From Porodaedalea pini (Eukaryota > Basidiomycota > Agaricomycetes > Hymenochaetales > Hymenochaetaceae): a stretch of 64,000 bases of DNA. Below the pieces are notes generated by a model. The model had not been told where the DNA came from, ran no database searches, and worked only from the letters and a program-made list of their open reading frames with translations. Positions 35,273-46,437 of this stretch are shown in pieces; position 1 is the first letter of the stretch, and each line of letters begins with the position of its first letter. The translations under genes and the position numbers were made by a program. The stretch covers positions 55,937 to 119,936 of the forward strand of contig NBAY01000097.1 in the NCBI GenBank assembly GCA_002794775.1. The letters run 5' to 3'.

Positions 35273-38200
35273 TTACCCCCCCTTCAAGGTTGGGCGTCCA
35301 GACCAACCATGATCGCGGTCGTCAGGTTCGGTGTCGACGAAGAGCGGACGGAGTCGTTGACGAGGGATGTCGAGTTTCCGAGGTGCACCGGGATGTTTGA
35401 GGTAGAACTCAGCGATCGCCTCCTTCGCGTTCTTGCCGAAGTCTGTCTCAGGCTGCCAAGTAGGTTCATTGTAGCCGACCCACTTGACAAGGTACTGTAG
35501 TTTCCCTCGGTGTAGACGTGAGTCTAAGACTTCCTCGAGTTCGTATTCCTCCTCGTTGTCGACGATGTCTGGTGGCGGCGGCGGCGGTTGCTTCTGGCTT
35601 TCAAAGGACGGTTCGACGGCGGGTTTCAACAGGGCTTCGTTGAAGACAGGGTGGACCTTTTTCCATCGCTTCGGGAGTTTGAGCTTGTACACGCTCGCTC
35701 CTACCTTGTCGACGATGTCAAAGGGGCCGTACCATCTGTCTGCGAGTTTCTTTGTCGGCGAGTCCGTACTGATGTTTCGCCCGTCAAGGAAGACTTTGTC
35801 TCCAGCCTTGTACTCCACCGAAGCTCCTGCTGTCCGGTCATGGTAGCGCTTCATGTCCTCTGCTGCCTTGACTAGATTGTCCTTAGCAACGCGATGAGTC
35901 TCCTTGATGTGCTTGGCGAATTCTTCTGCCGACATGTTGGCAGAGGAAGTTCGTATGGTGTCGAAGCTCATAGGGTGACGTCCGGTGTTTGCGTAGAAGG
36001 GTGACATCCTTGTCGCTGAATGTTCGCGGTTGTTGTAGGCGAACTCTGCGAGGGGGAGCCAGTCCTTCCAGTCCGATTGCCGATGATCGACGAAGAGCCG
36101 GAGGTACTGTTCGAGCTCTTGATTGACGCGTTCCGTCTGACCGTCCATTTGTGGGTGGTATGCCATTGACGGGTTGCCTTCAATGTGTAGGAGTTTGTAT
36201 AGCTCCTTCATCATCGACGCATCGAACTGTGTGCCTCGGTCGTGGATGATCTTCTTCGGTAGGCCATGGAGGCGGAAGACGTGGTCTCGGTATAACTGAG
36301 CCATGCCTTCCGCTGACAGTTTCGTCGTCGTCGGGATGGCATGCATCTGTTTCGAGAATCTGTCCACAAAGATGCAGATTGCATTGTGTCCCTTAGAGTC
36401 CGGGAGTTCTCCGATTAGGTCGACCGTGACGATCTCCCAGGGACCTTCAGGGATCGCGTTTGGATGAAGCGGTCTCGACCTCGACGTTCTTAAGGCTTTC
36501 GTCCGTTGGCAACGGTTGCATCCTCGGACGTACGTTCGGACATCGGAGAACATTGACGCCCACCAGAAGTCTCGACGTACCAGTTCGACCGTCTTCAACG
36601 ATCCAGGATGTCCTGCCAGGGTCGAGTCGTGGTACTCCCGCAATACTGCTTCCTTCATCGTCGACGGCACGTACACCTTGCCTTTCATCCGCCACAACCC
36701 GTCGACCTTCACCATATTCGTCGGCCTCTCCGACTCGTCTTGCGCTCTCTGCGCCTCACCCACTTGTTCCAACATTTCATCACGCGCTGTCCTTACCACC
36801 CCACGGTTCAGCCATTTCTCCTTGATGAACACGACGCCGTCATTGTCATCCTTGCCCTGATCATAGCCCACCTTGCGTGACAGCAAGTCGGCCTTGCCCA
36901 TTGTCTTCCCCGACTTGTGTTCGAGGTGGAAGTCGAATTCCTCGAGTTCGGTTCGCCAGCGAGCTTGACGATAGCTCAGCTTCTGCGCTGACCTGAAGTA
37001 GGTGAGGTTGGCGTGGTCGGACCAGATCTCAATTTTGTGGTGAGCGCCAAGGAGGTATTGCCGCCACTCCTTGAGCGCTGAAACGATCGCGAGCATCTCC
37101 TTGTCGTAGATCTCGTAGTTTCGTTCCGCCGGTTCAAGTGCCTCTGACCTGTAGGCGATCACCCTCCACTTCCCTTCCTGCTTCTGCAACAACACACCAC
37201 CGAGCGCAAAGTTCGACAAGTCCGCTTCTACGCGGAAAGGGCCCTCGTCATTGGCGATGGCTAGGACTGGAGGTGAGCAGAGACGTCGTCTCAGCTCCTC
37301 GAACGCTTCCTGCTGTTCGGTCTCCCATACCCAGTCCTTCTTGCCTGTTAACGACGTCAACGGTCGGACCACCTTGCTGTAGTCCTTAATAAACCGTCTC
37401 AGCCAGTTTCCCATGCCGAGGAACTGTTGCAGCTCCTTGAGGTTCCGTGGGACTGGCCAGTTCGCAATCGCCTCCGTCTTTGCCGGGTCAGCCCTGATCT
37501 CTCCATTGCCGATGATGTGGCCGAGGTATTTGACGACCTTGGCGTCAAACTCGCACTTCTCCGGCTTCAGGTACAGGCCATTCTCTCAGAGGATCTGGAG
37601 TACGCGCCTCGACGTGTCGATATGCTCCTCAATGGTTTCCGAGAGGATCAGGATGTCGTCGAGGTATACGATGATCAAGTTCGCGTAGATTAGGTCCTTA
37701 AAGATGTGGTTGACAAAGGCCTGGAACGTGGCCAGCGCGTTGCAAAGGCCAAAAAACATGACCGTCGGTTCGAAGAGGCCCATGTTCATGCGAAACACTG
37801 CTTTCCATTCGTCACCCTCGCGGATCCGGATATTGTAGTACCCCCAGCGAAGGTCAAGCTTAGTGATGTATTTCGCTTTCTTGACCTTGTCGACGAGTTC
37901 GTCAATGAGAGGGAGGGGATACTTGTTCTTGATCGTACCGTCATTGAGCTTACGATAATCCTGGATGGGGCGTAGCGATTTGTCGGCCTTCTTAATGAAG
38001 AAGAAGGGCGATGCCATGGGCGATATCGATCGTCGAATGCGACCCGACTTCAGGTTTTCATCAAGGAAGTCCTTGAGTGACTGCTGCTCAGTCGGCGTGA
38101 GCGGGTAGATCTTACAGTCGCTCGGTTTGAAGTCGGGCTTCAAGTCGATGACATGGTCCCAAGGTCGGTGTTCCGGCAGCTTCTCGAAACCTTTTTCGCT

Positions 38201-38921
38201 GAAAACGTCGGCGTAGTCGTTGAGGTATGCGGGCCAGGACGTCTTGTCCATTCGCATCTCACTCACCCTCCTCATCTGCTCCACCACCTTCTTCACCTCG
38301 CCTAGGTCCTCCACCATCTCCCTCTCGATCGCACATTCTTCTGGACAGCGGGTGAATTCGATCGAGCCCGTTTTCCAGTCGACCTCCGGATTGTGACGTC
38401 GAAGCCAGTTGTACCCCAGGAAGATGTTCGATGACGCTAGGGACGTTACCGCGAGGACGATCTTCTCCCGATGACGGTCGATCATGAGTTCGACGTCCAC
38501 GTACTCCTCGATCAATCCGGCCTCATTGTGCGTGCCATCGGCGTTCAGCACCGCGAGGGGTCGAATGTAGCGTTTCGTTTCCAACCCGTACCTCTCGACG
38601 AACCTGACGTCGATGCAGGATCCCGTGCATCCCGAATCCACAAGGGCATGCGCATCTACCTCTCTCGCCTCACCAGCTATTTCATGTTCGACGGTCAGGA
38701 GAAGGTCCAGCTGGCGTCTGCCAGTTCCTCTCATGAACAGTTGTTCGTACCCTTCATTCTTGTTCACACCGGTGGAGACTTCGTAATCGGGAAAACCATC
38801 GACGTTGTTCGCATCTACGTATTGTACAAACGGTTGGTTATATTTTAGCGGATCCGGATTCGAAGTCTCTTGTTCTTCTCGGTCAGTCGCCCCGATGGCT
38901 ACACCTGACCATTCGCAAAAC
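35273..38921 (-). CDS. pol: pol of copy A (protease, RT, RNase H, integrase, chromodomain) with one TGA
   Basis: The polyprotein frame is reached by a -1 shift from gag near 38917. Visible parts in order are the protease D-S-G-C-T-G-S near 38638, RT with Y-L-D-D near 37660, an in-frame TGA at 37586-37588, RNase H with S-D-H-A-N-L-T-Y-F, and an integrase zinc domain (H-x-H then C-N-R-C). The integrase core follows with V-D-L, H-D-R-G-T-Q-F and D-G-Q-T-E-R, then a chromodomain ([10 protein letters not shown]) near the end. Translation stops at TAA next to the polypurine tract. Apart from the TGA, about 1,150 codons are open. The TGA sits 66 bases after the YLDD codons and would remove RNase H and integrase. 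Confidence 0.9.
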
Positions 38922-39978
38922 CCTGCGAGTCGACGACCTCTTCGTTATCGCCTTCTTCCTCCACATAGTCCTCCACCGTCGACCTCCGAGTGTCTACGAC
39001 TTCCTCAAAGGCCGACTCCTTCATTGCTCCGAGCTCGTCGGCAAGGACACGACGTTCGCCTGGCGCCATCAGTTCCAGCATGCGCTGGATGATCGGTTTC
39101 ACCTGTGGGCACTTGTCTTTAAAGTGGCCCAGCCCACCGCAGATCCAGCATGCACGTCGTCGTTGTGCCTCGTTCATCGAGACGTCCATCGGTTGACCAG
39201 CGCCTCCAAAGGTGACGCCGGTCGCATCGCATCTGTTGACGTGAGGGGCCGCTACCTGACGGCGAGCTGGGGGTGCTTGTTGTGGTAGGCGAGGAGGGGG
39301 AAGAAAGGCGCGTCCTCGTTGGATAGCGCGAATCTGCTGTTCGCCGCGGTCTATTTCAATCGCCTTGTTCTTCCAATCCTCGTATTTCGTTGGGACTGGC
39401 GTCGACCTTAGCACTCCACGGACCACCTCGATGTTCATCGCCCGCTTGAGGCGATCGCAGATGACGCTGTCGTCTTTCAACTCGGCGCGCTTAATTATCA
39501 CGTCGAACTTCTGGAAGAACTCATCCGCGGTTAGGTCCTTCTGAACCTTATCTCGGAAATCCTTCAGCGCTTTCTCCTTGCGATTCGGGTCGTCGAACGA
39601 GGCGTTGAGTCGTTCCTGGAATCTTTCCCAGCTGTCGGTGAAGGTGACGATCCCCGACGTTGTCGACTCCTCGACGTAGTTCTGCGCCCACGTTGCCGCA
39701 TTACCACCCTTCAGGTAGGAGAGAGCTACATAAATCTTACTCTCCGACGTAGGGTATCGACTTGGATTTGTGGATACAAAAAGGAGGACTTCACGTCTGA
39801 AATCGAGGTAATCGTCGCCACCAGTGAATTCTCGTGGCCGGGCGACATCTATGTTGGGGGTCGGGGGGTTAGCGGCCGCGACCGGTGCTGGGGCGTTGTT
39901 CGCCTGATGGGCGAAGGCATTCGCAACAATGGCCGCGATCTGCGCCATTTGCTGTTGGTTGAAACCTTCTGCTGACAT
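38899..39978 (-). CDS. gag: gag of copy A
   Basis: A structural protein of 359 aa from the first ATG, identical to that of copy B. It has a capsid-like helical region and one CCHC zinc knuckle (C-W-I-C, H, C) at about residues 277-290, which binds the RNA genome. The same frame is open about 120 codons upstream of this ATG. The frame ends at TAG 38899-38901, overlapping pol. Confidence 0.92.
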   Translation of the reverse strand: MSAEGFNQQQMAQIAAIVANAFAHQANNAPAPVAAANPPTPNIDVARPREFTGGDDYLDFRREVLLFVSTNPSRYPTSESKIYVALSYLKGGNAATWAQNYVEESTTSGIVTFTDSWERFQERLNASFDDPNRKEKALKDFRDKVQKDLTADEFFQKFDVIIKRAELKDDSVICDRLKRAMNIEVVRGVLRSTPVPTKYEDWKNKAIEIDRGEQQIRAIQRGRAFLPPPRLPQQAPPARRQVAAPHVNRCDATGVTFGGAGQPMDVSMNEAQRRRACWICGGLGHFKDKCPQVKPIIQRMLELMAPGERRVLADELGAMKESAFEEVVDTRRSTVEDYVEEEGDNEEVVDSQGFANGQV

Positions 39979-40688
39979 CGCGGGTTTGGGTGCGGGTGTC
40001 GAAGGTTCTGGAGGAGTCGGCGGTGAGGGGTCTCTGTTGGTCTCGCGGTAAGGACCTGGGGTCGGTGGTAGGTTGACCGTAGACGTTGACGGTGCAGGTG
40101 ACGACGGAGTGGCTGGGGGCCACCTTGCTCTCCTCCCTCGTTCGTCTGATGAATACCAGCTGCGCCGGATTTCACTCCACCAGATGTCGTGAGTGACGCC
40201 GCTATTATTGGTCGCGACGTAGCCTGGTCGGTCTGGATCCCAATGGGCTGAAGCAGGAAGGGCCCGTTGCTGTTCGTCGGTGAGATCTATCTTGACGTTG
40301 GCGGAGGGACAGGGATCGGTTGCGCGTTCGATCCGGGGTTACGCCAACGTTGAGCGGGTTCGTCAGCGAAGTTGATGACGAGGCGGTAGGATCCGAGTGA
40401 GATTACAAACAAGATTGTCGTCGAAGTTTGGACTCGTCTTGTTACCCACGTCCACGTTAGGTGCGTGCTCCACCAGAGGCTAATTCGTAGAGCCAGGGTC
40501 GGGAAATGTCGGTTGATATATTTACGTAATACACGAGCGTCCGAAAACGTCTGGGCAGGGTTGAGGGTTGTCGTTTAGGGGGTTTACACGTCAAGTCCGT
40601 CGAGGGGAACGCTCCTCTAGACCGAGTGAAGGCAAGTCGACAGCGACGACTTACGCTGGGGATGAGCCTGGGTGAGGTTCTGCTTTTA

Positions 40689-41101
40689 TGTTAGGCGGGA
40701 GTCCGGGAGACGACTCGGACTGGGCAGGCCTCGGCTGACTGTTGTCTGGGACGTGCTATACTCGAGCGTAGACTCGGGACACGCTTACTCAGGCTAGGTC
40801 GTCGCGGAGGTAAGAGGATTAATACAAGTCTAAACTAATACAAGGGGGACGAGTCTCACCTAGGTCGTCGCGGAGGTAAGAGGAAAAGCAGAACAAGGAG
40901 TTCATGCGATTCCTGAGACCTTATATAGCGACGACCGTGAGACTATATTAGCTAACATTACATAACGAGTGGGAATGGAACGAATGAAGGTAGTGTGGGA
41001 ATGATTGTGTAAGATGGGTAAATATAATGAAAAGGACGAATATAATAAAGGAAATGGTAAAAGGGAAAATAAAGGAAAAGGTGAAAGTTCAGGTTCTAAC
41101 A
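40689..41101 (-). repeat. 5' LTR of copy A
   Basis: 413 bp. It is followed (minus strand) by the primer site, whose complement GTTCTGCTTTT is at 40677-40687. Confidence 0.9.
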
Positions 41102-42712
41102 CTGGCTTGATGCCCATGTAAAGCCCATGCCTTTTTTCTCAAGAAAGTGCAACGGTCGCAAGCGCTTTCATCAATGAACATGAGCTGTTCAGCTTTGTAT
41201 TTCTCGCTGATTTTGAGACGATATTGTATTTGTGCAGTCTTGCTGCGTTCGCGTGCCTTCTTTGAAATCTTCAACCAGGTTGGATTTGGGCTCAACTAGA
41301 TGAAAACAAAAGACCATACCCTTTTCATAGTGAATCCAGCCCATTCCAATGTCCTCCAAATCGTAGAGTCTGAAATGTATTTACCAGAAGATGTGCTGAG
41401 CTTCTGCCTTAGCTTGTCAAGGAATAGGTCCCTGTGTTGATTGACTGAACTGAGGAGATACTGGTGGCAAATGGAATCCTGATGAGCAACGTCCATCAGC
41501 ACTGGCACACTACACCTCACCTGTACATCCAGATAGTCCAACAGCCTTGGCCAGCCAGTCCTCTTTCCATCTCTCTCGACGCCCCCAGTAGCCTCCCAGT
41601 CTTTTATGATCCAATAGATTGTTCAACGATTGACCTCCATCAATGCAGAAAGATGGTCCATGGTGAACTCATTGGATTGGTGCAGCTTGAAGAGAATGGA
41701 TCACGCATCGTTTGAGAGGGCCTTGCCACGTGTCATTGTGGTGGGAGAGAAGGGTGTTTTTGTGGTGAATGTGTTCATGTGCCAACCCCTAATCTGCATA
41801 TACCACTGACCATTGTAGCACACCAACCTCTCTTCAGCGAAGCCATCTGCTCTTCTGTCTAGACTGTGGGCGACAATGGTTATGCCTTGCTCTTGACTAA
41901 GAAGAGGCTGCCAGCTGTTGCTGTTCTGGATCTGAAAGGACGTCTTCAAGTCTGTTTGCATGAACATACACTTGTATATCTACTAGTGGTCCTGCATGGT
42001 GGATATGCTCACCTGGTATGCCAGTGAGATATCTGCAGCCATCTCTTCTTGAGATGGAGTAGTACTTATGAAGCAACACGTTGTTTCCAACTTCTATACT
42101 TCAGATGTGCAGGCAGTGCATGGTGCTACAGCACGCAGGTCAAAAATAAATTACCACTACAGTGTCAAATCAAGGCGGAGGGGCCCCCAAATAACCCAGG
42201 CTATAGTAGATAGGATTGTCTATGTAGTGCAAGAAGTTTTGTATTTTTACCTGTCAAATTGGCAGAGCTGTATGAAATGGACTGTCCAAACCCAGGTGAG
42301 AGCAGGTGTCCAAAGAACAGAAACATCCCCATTACACCACGAATAGTGCACAGAATGACACCAAACTCATGCATGGGATTGCCATACATGTGAACCTAAT
42401 TTACAGGTGGAGAAAAAAATTTACGGGATGAGAGGAAAGGGGTATGATTTTTGCATATAGTGAGGGTGAGGTGTTGAAACAGGGCTGGTCGACATTGCTT
42501 GACTTATTTTGACAAAAATATTCATCTAACCTCGGATATTTTTACAGATTCGGATTTGGATGAGCAAGTACTTTGTTTTGAGTGCTTAATGAACATGTAT
42601 CGTGAGGAATTGACACAGTAAATTGTCATTTACTCGAATTTTGGCAGTTATGCTGCAAGATGCGTCAAAACTACATGAATTTGATGTGTGACAATACTTC
42701 TGAAAAGGGCAG
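41102..42712 (-). repeat. Right arm, outer part
   Basis: This is the inverse of 27788-29398. It ends GGGCAG followed by TA. Confidence 0.85.
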
Positions 42713-42829
42713 TAATATGCCATCTTCCCCATGAGTATTGGTGCATAAATTGCCACATTACATCAACTAATTTGAGCTTTCTTGATGATGAAAAAATAGT
42801 TTACATATATAAGACAGCACAGGACCTTT

Positions 42830-43240
42830 TGTTAGGACTCAAACTTTCCCTTTTCTTTTAATTACCCCTTTTCATTATATTTAATCATTTTTCCAATCAT
42901 GTCCCACACTCCCTTCACATGACCTTCATTCATTCCATTCCATTCCCTTTATGTAATCCTAGACAATTGGGCAACCGGTTCTCACAAGGTGATCGCTGTA
43001 TATAAGGGAGAGGAATCGCATCTGAACACCTGTTCTGCTTTTCCTCTTACCTCCGCGATGACCTAGGTGAGACCACATCCCCCTCCTGTAGTAGAGTATA
43101 TTGTATTAATCCTCTTACCTCCGTGATGACCTAGCCTGAGTACAGCGTGTCCTGAGTCCCCGCTCGAGTATAGCATGTCCCAGATGACAGTCAGCCGAGG
43201 CCTGCCCAGTCCAAGTCATCTCCTGGACTCCCACCTAACA
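42830..43240 (+). mobile_element. Solo LTR related to the chromovirus LTRs
   Basis: 411 bp from TGTTAGGACTC to CACCTAACA, with a perfect CCTTT target duplication (42825-42829 and 43241-43245). It keeps the TATA region, the TTCTGCTTTT start motif and the paired CTCTTACCTCCG repeats of copies A-C. It is the product of LTR-LTR recombination. Confidence 0.9.
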
Positions 43241-44199
43241 CCTTTATGGAAGGCACCTAGGTAGTGCCAACACTTGAGCCCACAAGACAGATGGGACAAA
43301 ACAATTTTTGTTGCTGTCAGATAGACTGAAGCAACAAAGGCATTAGAAAGGGTTCAAATAGAAAGGATTATATAATATGAACTATACAGTATCAGTCTGA
43401 AAGGAATCCATTGAGAATTACTCTTGGAATATGTAACTCAGCATTTGCATGCTGAAGGATCACTTGACTCAGTGTGAGTGCATATAAGCATTGGACAAGT
43501 TTGCATTAGCTTCAGATGGGTTGGGGAGTGAAGGGAATATAAAAAGGATATAAATAGAATATAATGTGCCCTGCTCTGAAGGTCCCAAGGCTATGCTGCC
43601 ACCAAGTTTTGGGCTCAGACTTGATCTTCAGGCTTAGACTCAGTATGTTCACCAGACTCGGCACTTGGGCTCAGACTTGGCACAATCATGAGACTTGGCA
43701 CTCAGACTCAGACTCAGCATGGTCATGGTGTAGACTCGGTATTGTGGTGTAGACTCAGTACTCCAAGTCATGACACAATGTCCGTACAGTTGGTGTCATG
43801 TTGGCTGTGGTAAGAACACTCTGGCAGACCTACACTTTATATTATGTTAGGACTCACTCCAATGGATGTTCTAAGGAAAAATAAGGTGATATATAAAGCT
43901 GAGAACATAGGAGCATAACTTGCAGCCAGACTGAAGATTGCAGTGAAGTACAATGTAAGGTTGAAAGCAGTACTCTGAGTGAGTAAGTCAGAGCCTCCAG
44001 AGAAAAAGTCAGCAAGGGAAATCTTTGTTTAAGCATTGAATTCCTACATGATCCTCATCCTACAGCACTGAGCATCATTCCAGAAAACATTGAGGAAGAG
44101 AGATCTACAATATGACTGTCTATAACTGTAGAAGTTGCAAGTTAAGCAGAAATGTGCAGAAACAAAAGAAAAGATTGTATATATTAGTAATAAGCTTAC
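43241..44199. other. No gene seen; degenerate AGACTCAG-type repeat at ~43610-43770
   Basis: Imperfect copies of AGACTCGG/AGACTCAG recur about every 10-20 bp near 43.6-43.8 kb, a decayed minisatellite. Otherwise no feature was recognised. Confidence 0.4.
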
Positions 44200-44624
44200 T
44201 GTCAGGATTTGAACTTTTCCCTTCTTTTATTCTCCTTTTTATCATTTCTTTTCTTTTAATCACTCCTTTTCACTATAATTAATCATCTTTTTCAATCATT
44301 TCCCACACTCTTTTCACATGACCTTCATTCATTCCATTCTGTTTGCTTAGGTAACATTAGGTAATATAGTCTCACGGTCATTGCTATATAAGGTCTCAGG
44401 AATTGCAGGAACTCCTTGTTCTGCTTTTCCTCTTACCTCCGCAACGACCTAGGTGAGACTCATCCCCCTTGTATTAGTTTAGTCTTGTATTAATCCTCTT
44501 ACCTCCGCGATGACCTAGCCTGAGTATAGCGTGCCCCGAGTCCCCGCTCGAGTACAGCACGTCCCAGATGACAGTCAGCCGAGGCCTGCCCAGTCCGAGT
44601 CATCTCCTGGACTCCCACCTAACA
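44200..44624 (+). repeat. 5' LTR of copy C
   Basis: Begins TGTCAGGATT and ends CACCTAACA. The predicted transcript start motif is at 44418-44428 and the complementary primer site AAAAGCAGAAC at 44626-44636. Confidence 0.9.
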
Positions 44625-45335
44625 TAAAAGCAGAACCCCACCCAGGCTCATCCCTAGCATATGTCGTCACTGTCGACTCGCCTTCACTCAGTCTAGAGGA
44701 GCGCTCCCCTCGATGGACTTGAAGTGTAAACCCCCTAAACGACAAACCCTCAACCCTGCCCGGATGTTTTCGGACATTCGTGTATTACATAAACTTCGCA
44801 ACCGACTTTCCCCGACCCTGGCTCTCCACATCTCCCTTTGGTGGAGGAGCTACTTGACCTGGACGTGGGTGACATTATGTGTTCAGTCGTCAATGTCATT
44901 GTCGATTGTTATCTCTGCCGCGTCTTTCTGCCTCATCATCAACCTCGCCGACGAACCCGTTCAACGTTGGTGTAACCCCGGATCAAACGCACAACCAATC
45001 CCTGTTCCTCCGCCGTTGTCAAGATAGATCTCACTGACAAACAGCAACGGGCCCTCCCTGCATCAGCCCATTGGAATCCAGACCGACCAAGCTACGTCAC
45101 GACCAACAATAGTGGCATTACATACGACATCTGGTGGAGTGAGATCCGGCATAGCTGGTATTCGACAAACGAAGAAGGAAGGAGAGCTAGGTGGCCCCCA
45201 GCTGTCCCGTCGTCACCTACACCGTCGACATCTACCGTCAACCTACCACCAACTCCAGGACCCTACCATGAGACCAATAGGGACCTGTCACCCCCAACTC
45301 CCCCTGAACCCTCTACGCTGACGCCCGAACCAGAA

Positions 45336-46419
45336 ATGTCTACAGGAGGGTTCAGTCAGCAGCAGATGGAGCAAATCGCAGCGATCGTCGCGGGCACCTT
45401 CGCCCATCAGGCGAACAACACCCCAGCACCGGTCGCTGCAGCCAATCCCCCAACCCCCCAGTATCGACGTCGCCCGGCCACGTGAATTCACTGGCAGTGA
45501 TGACTATCTAGACTTCAAACGTGAGGTCCTCCTTTTTGTCTCCGCAAACCCGAGCCGATACCCCACGTCGGAGAGTAAGATATATGTTGCTCTCTCCTAC
45601 TTAAAGGGAGGCAATGCGGCAATGTGGGCGCAGAACTACGTGGAGGAGTCAACGACAGCTGGCATCGTAACTTTCACCGACAGTTGGATGAGATTCCAGG
45701 AACGCCTGGATGCCTCATTTGATGACCCGAACCAAAAGGAGAAGGCGCTAGCGAAGTTCCGAACCAAGGTCCAGAAGGACCTCACCGCCGACGAGTTCTT
45801 CCAGGATCTTGATGTTGTCATCACAAGGGCGGGTCCAACGGACGACAGCATCATCTGTGACCGCCTGAAACGAGCAATGAACATCGAGGTGGTATGAGGG
45901 GTGCTGAGGTCGACACCAGTCCTGACAACGTATGACACCTGGAAGAAGAAGGCCATCGAGATTGACTGAGGCGAACAGCAGATCCGGGCCATCCAACGAG
46001 GCTGCGCGTTCCCGACTCCGACACGCCCGCAACAACAACAGACGCCCCCGATTCGCTGTTTGGTCGCGGCCCCGCACATTGATAAACGTGATGCAACCGG
46101 CGTTACTTTCGGAGGTGCTGGCCAACTGATGGACATCTCGATGAATGAGGTGCAATGCCGACGCGTGTGCTGGATCTGCGGCCAACTGGGTCACTTCAAG
46201 GACAAGTGCCCACAAGGACAGGGAATCGTGCAGTGTATGCTGCAGATGATGGTGCCCGGCGAATGTCGCCTCCTTGCCGACAAGCTAGGTGCAATGAAGG
46301 AATTGGCATTCGAGGAAGTCGTAGACACTCGAAGATTGACAGTGGAGGACTACGTGGAAGAGGAGGGAGATGACGAAGAGGTCGTTGACTCGCAGGATTT
46401 TGCAAGTGGTCAGGCGTAG
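45336..46419 (+). pseudogene. gag of copy C, decayed
   Basis: Homologous to the A/B gag from ATG 45336 to TAG 46417-46419. It retains the C-W-I-C-G-Q-L-G-H zinc knuckle. There is an extra C in the C-run at 45454-45459 and TGA codons at 45895-45897 and 45967-45969, both at arginine positions of the intact copies. Confidence 0.85.
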
Positions 46420-46437
46420 CCATCAGGGCAACTGACC

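Larger units (their letters stand above)
34860..41101 (-). mobile_element. Chromovirus (Ty3/gypsy) retrotransposon, copy A
   Basis: A 6,242-bp element on the minus strand. The 413-bp LTRs 40689-41101 (5') and 34860-35272 (3') look identical by eye. The target duplication is CTGGC (34855-34859 and 41102-41106). It carries gag and pol with a C-terminal chromodomain. The PBS and LTR structure match a self-priming Tf1/sushi-type element. It is nearly identical to copy B. The identical LTRs imply a recent insertion, later than the arm duplication. Confidence 0.95.
34234..41736 (-). pseudogene. Tc1/mariner transposase, right arm, split by retrotransposon A
   Basis: This is the second copy of the arm-encoded transposase. 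It starts at ATG 41736, runs to 41102, is interrupted by element A, and continues from 34859 to the stop at 34234-34236. The peptide fragments I could compare are identical to the left-arm copy, including the stretches around the DNCAIHKS and YSPDFNPIE motifs. The same TGA codons are therefore present here. The retrotransposon entered exon 2, within the codons for G-H-Q-A-S, between the first and second catalytic Asp. Confidence 0.85.
27788..42712. mobile_element. Large Tc1/mariner-type transposon with 2.2-kb gene-bearing arms and cargo
   Basis: The element starts CTGCCC and ends GGGCAG, flanked by TA at 27786-27787 and 42713-42714. It is 14.9 kb, or about 8.7 kb without the inserted retrotransposon A. 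The arms are 27788-30020 and, inverted, 42712-41102 plus 34859-34233. Coordinate arithmetic gives 2,233 bp for each. Only a few differences between arms were seen by eye: a GTG/ATG difference near 28126 and three clustered at the inner edge. Each arm carries the whole transposase gene, pointing inward. The central 4.2 kb hold two divergent genes. The inner arm ends lack the CTGCCC terminus, so the arms are not two complete transposons. They are halves of one foldback-like unit. Confidence 0.85.

Noticed and set aside
35273..37389. Long plus-strand open frames across copy A pol (and their minus-strand equivalents in B)
   Set aside because: They are antisense shadows of the pol gene and recur identically only because the elements are identical.
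27788..42712. Composite transposon made of two complete Tc1 elements flanking cargo
   Set aside because: The inner ends of the arms have no CTGCCC terminus or TA target, so each arm is not an independent transposon.
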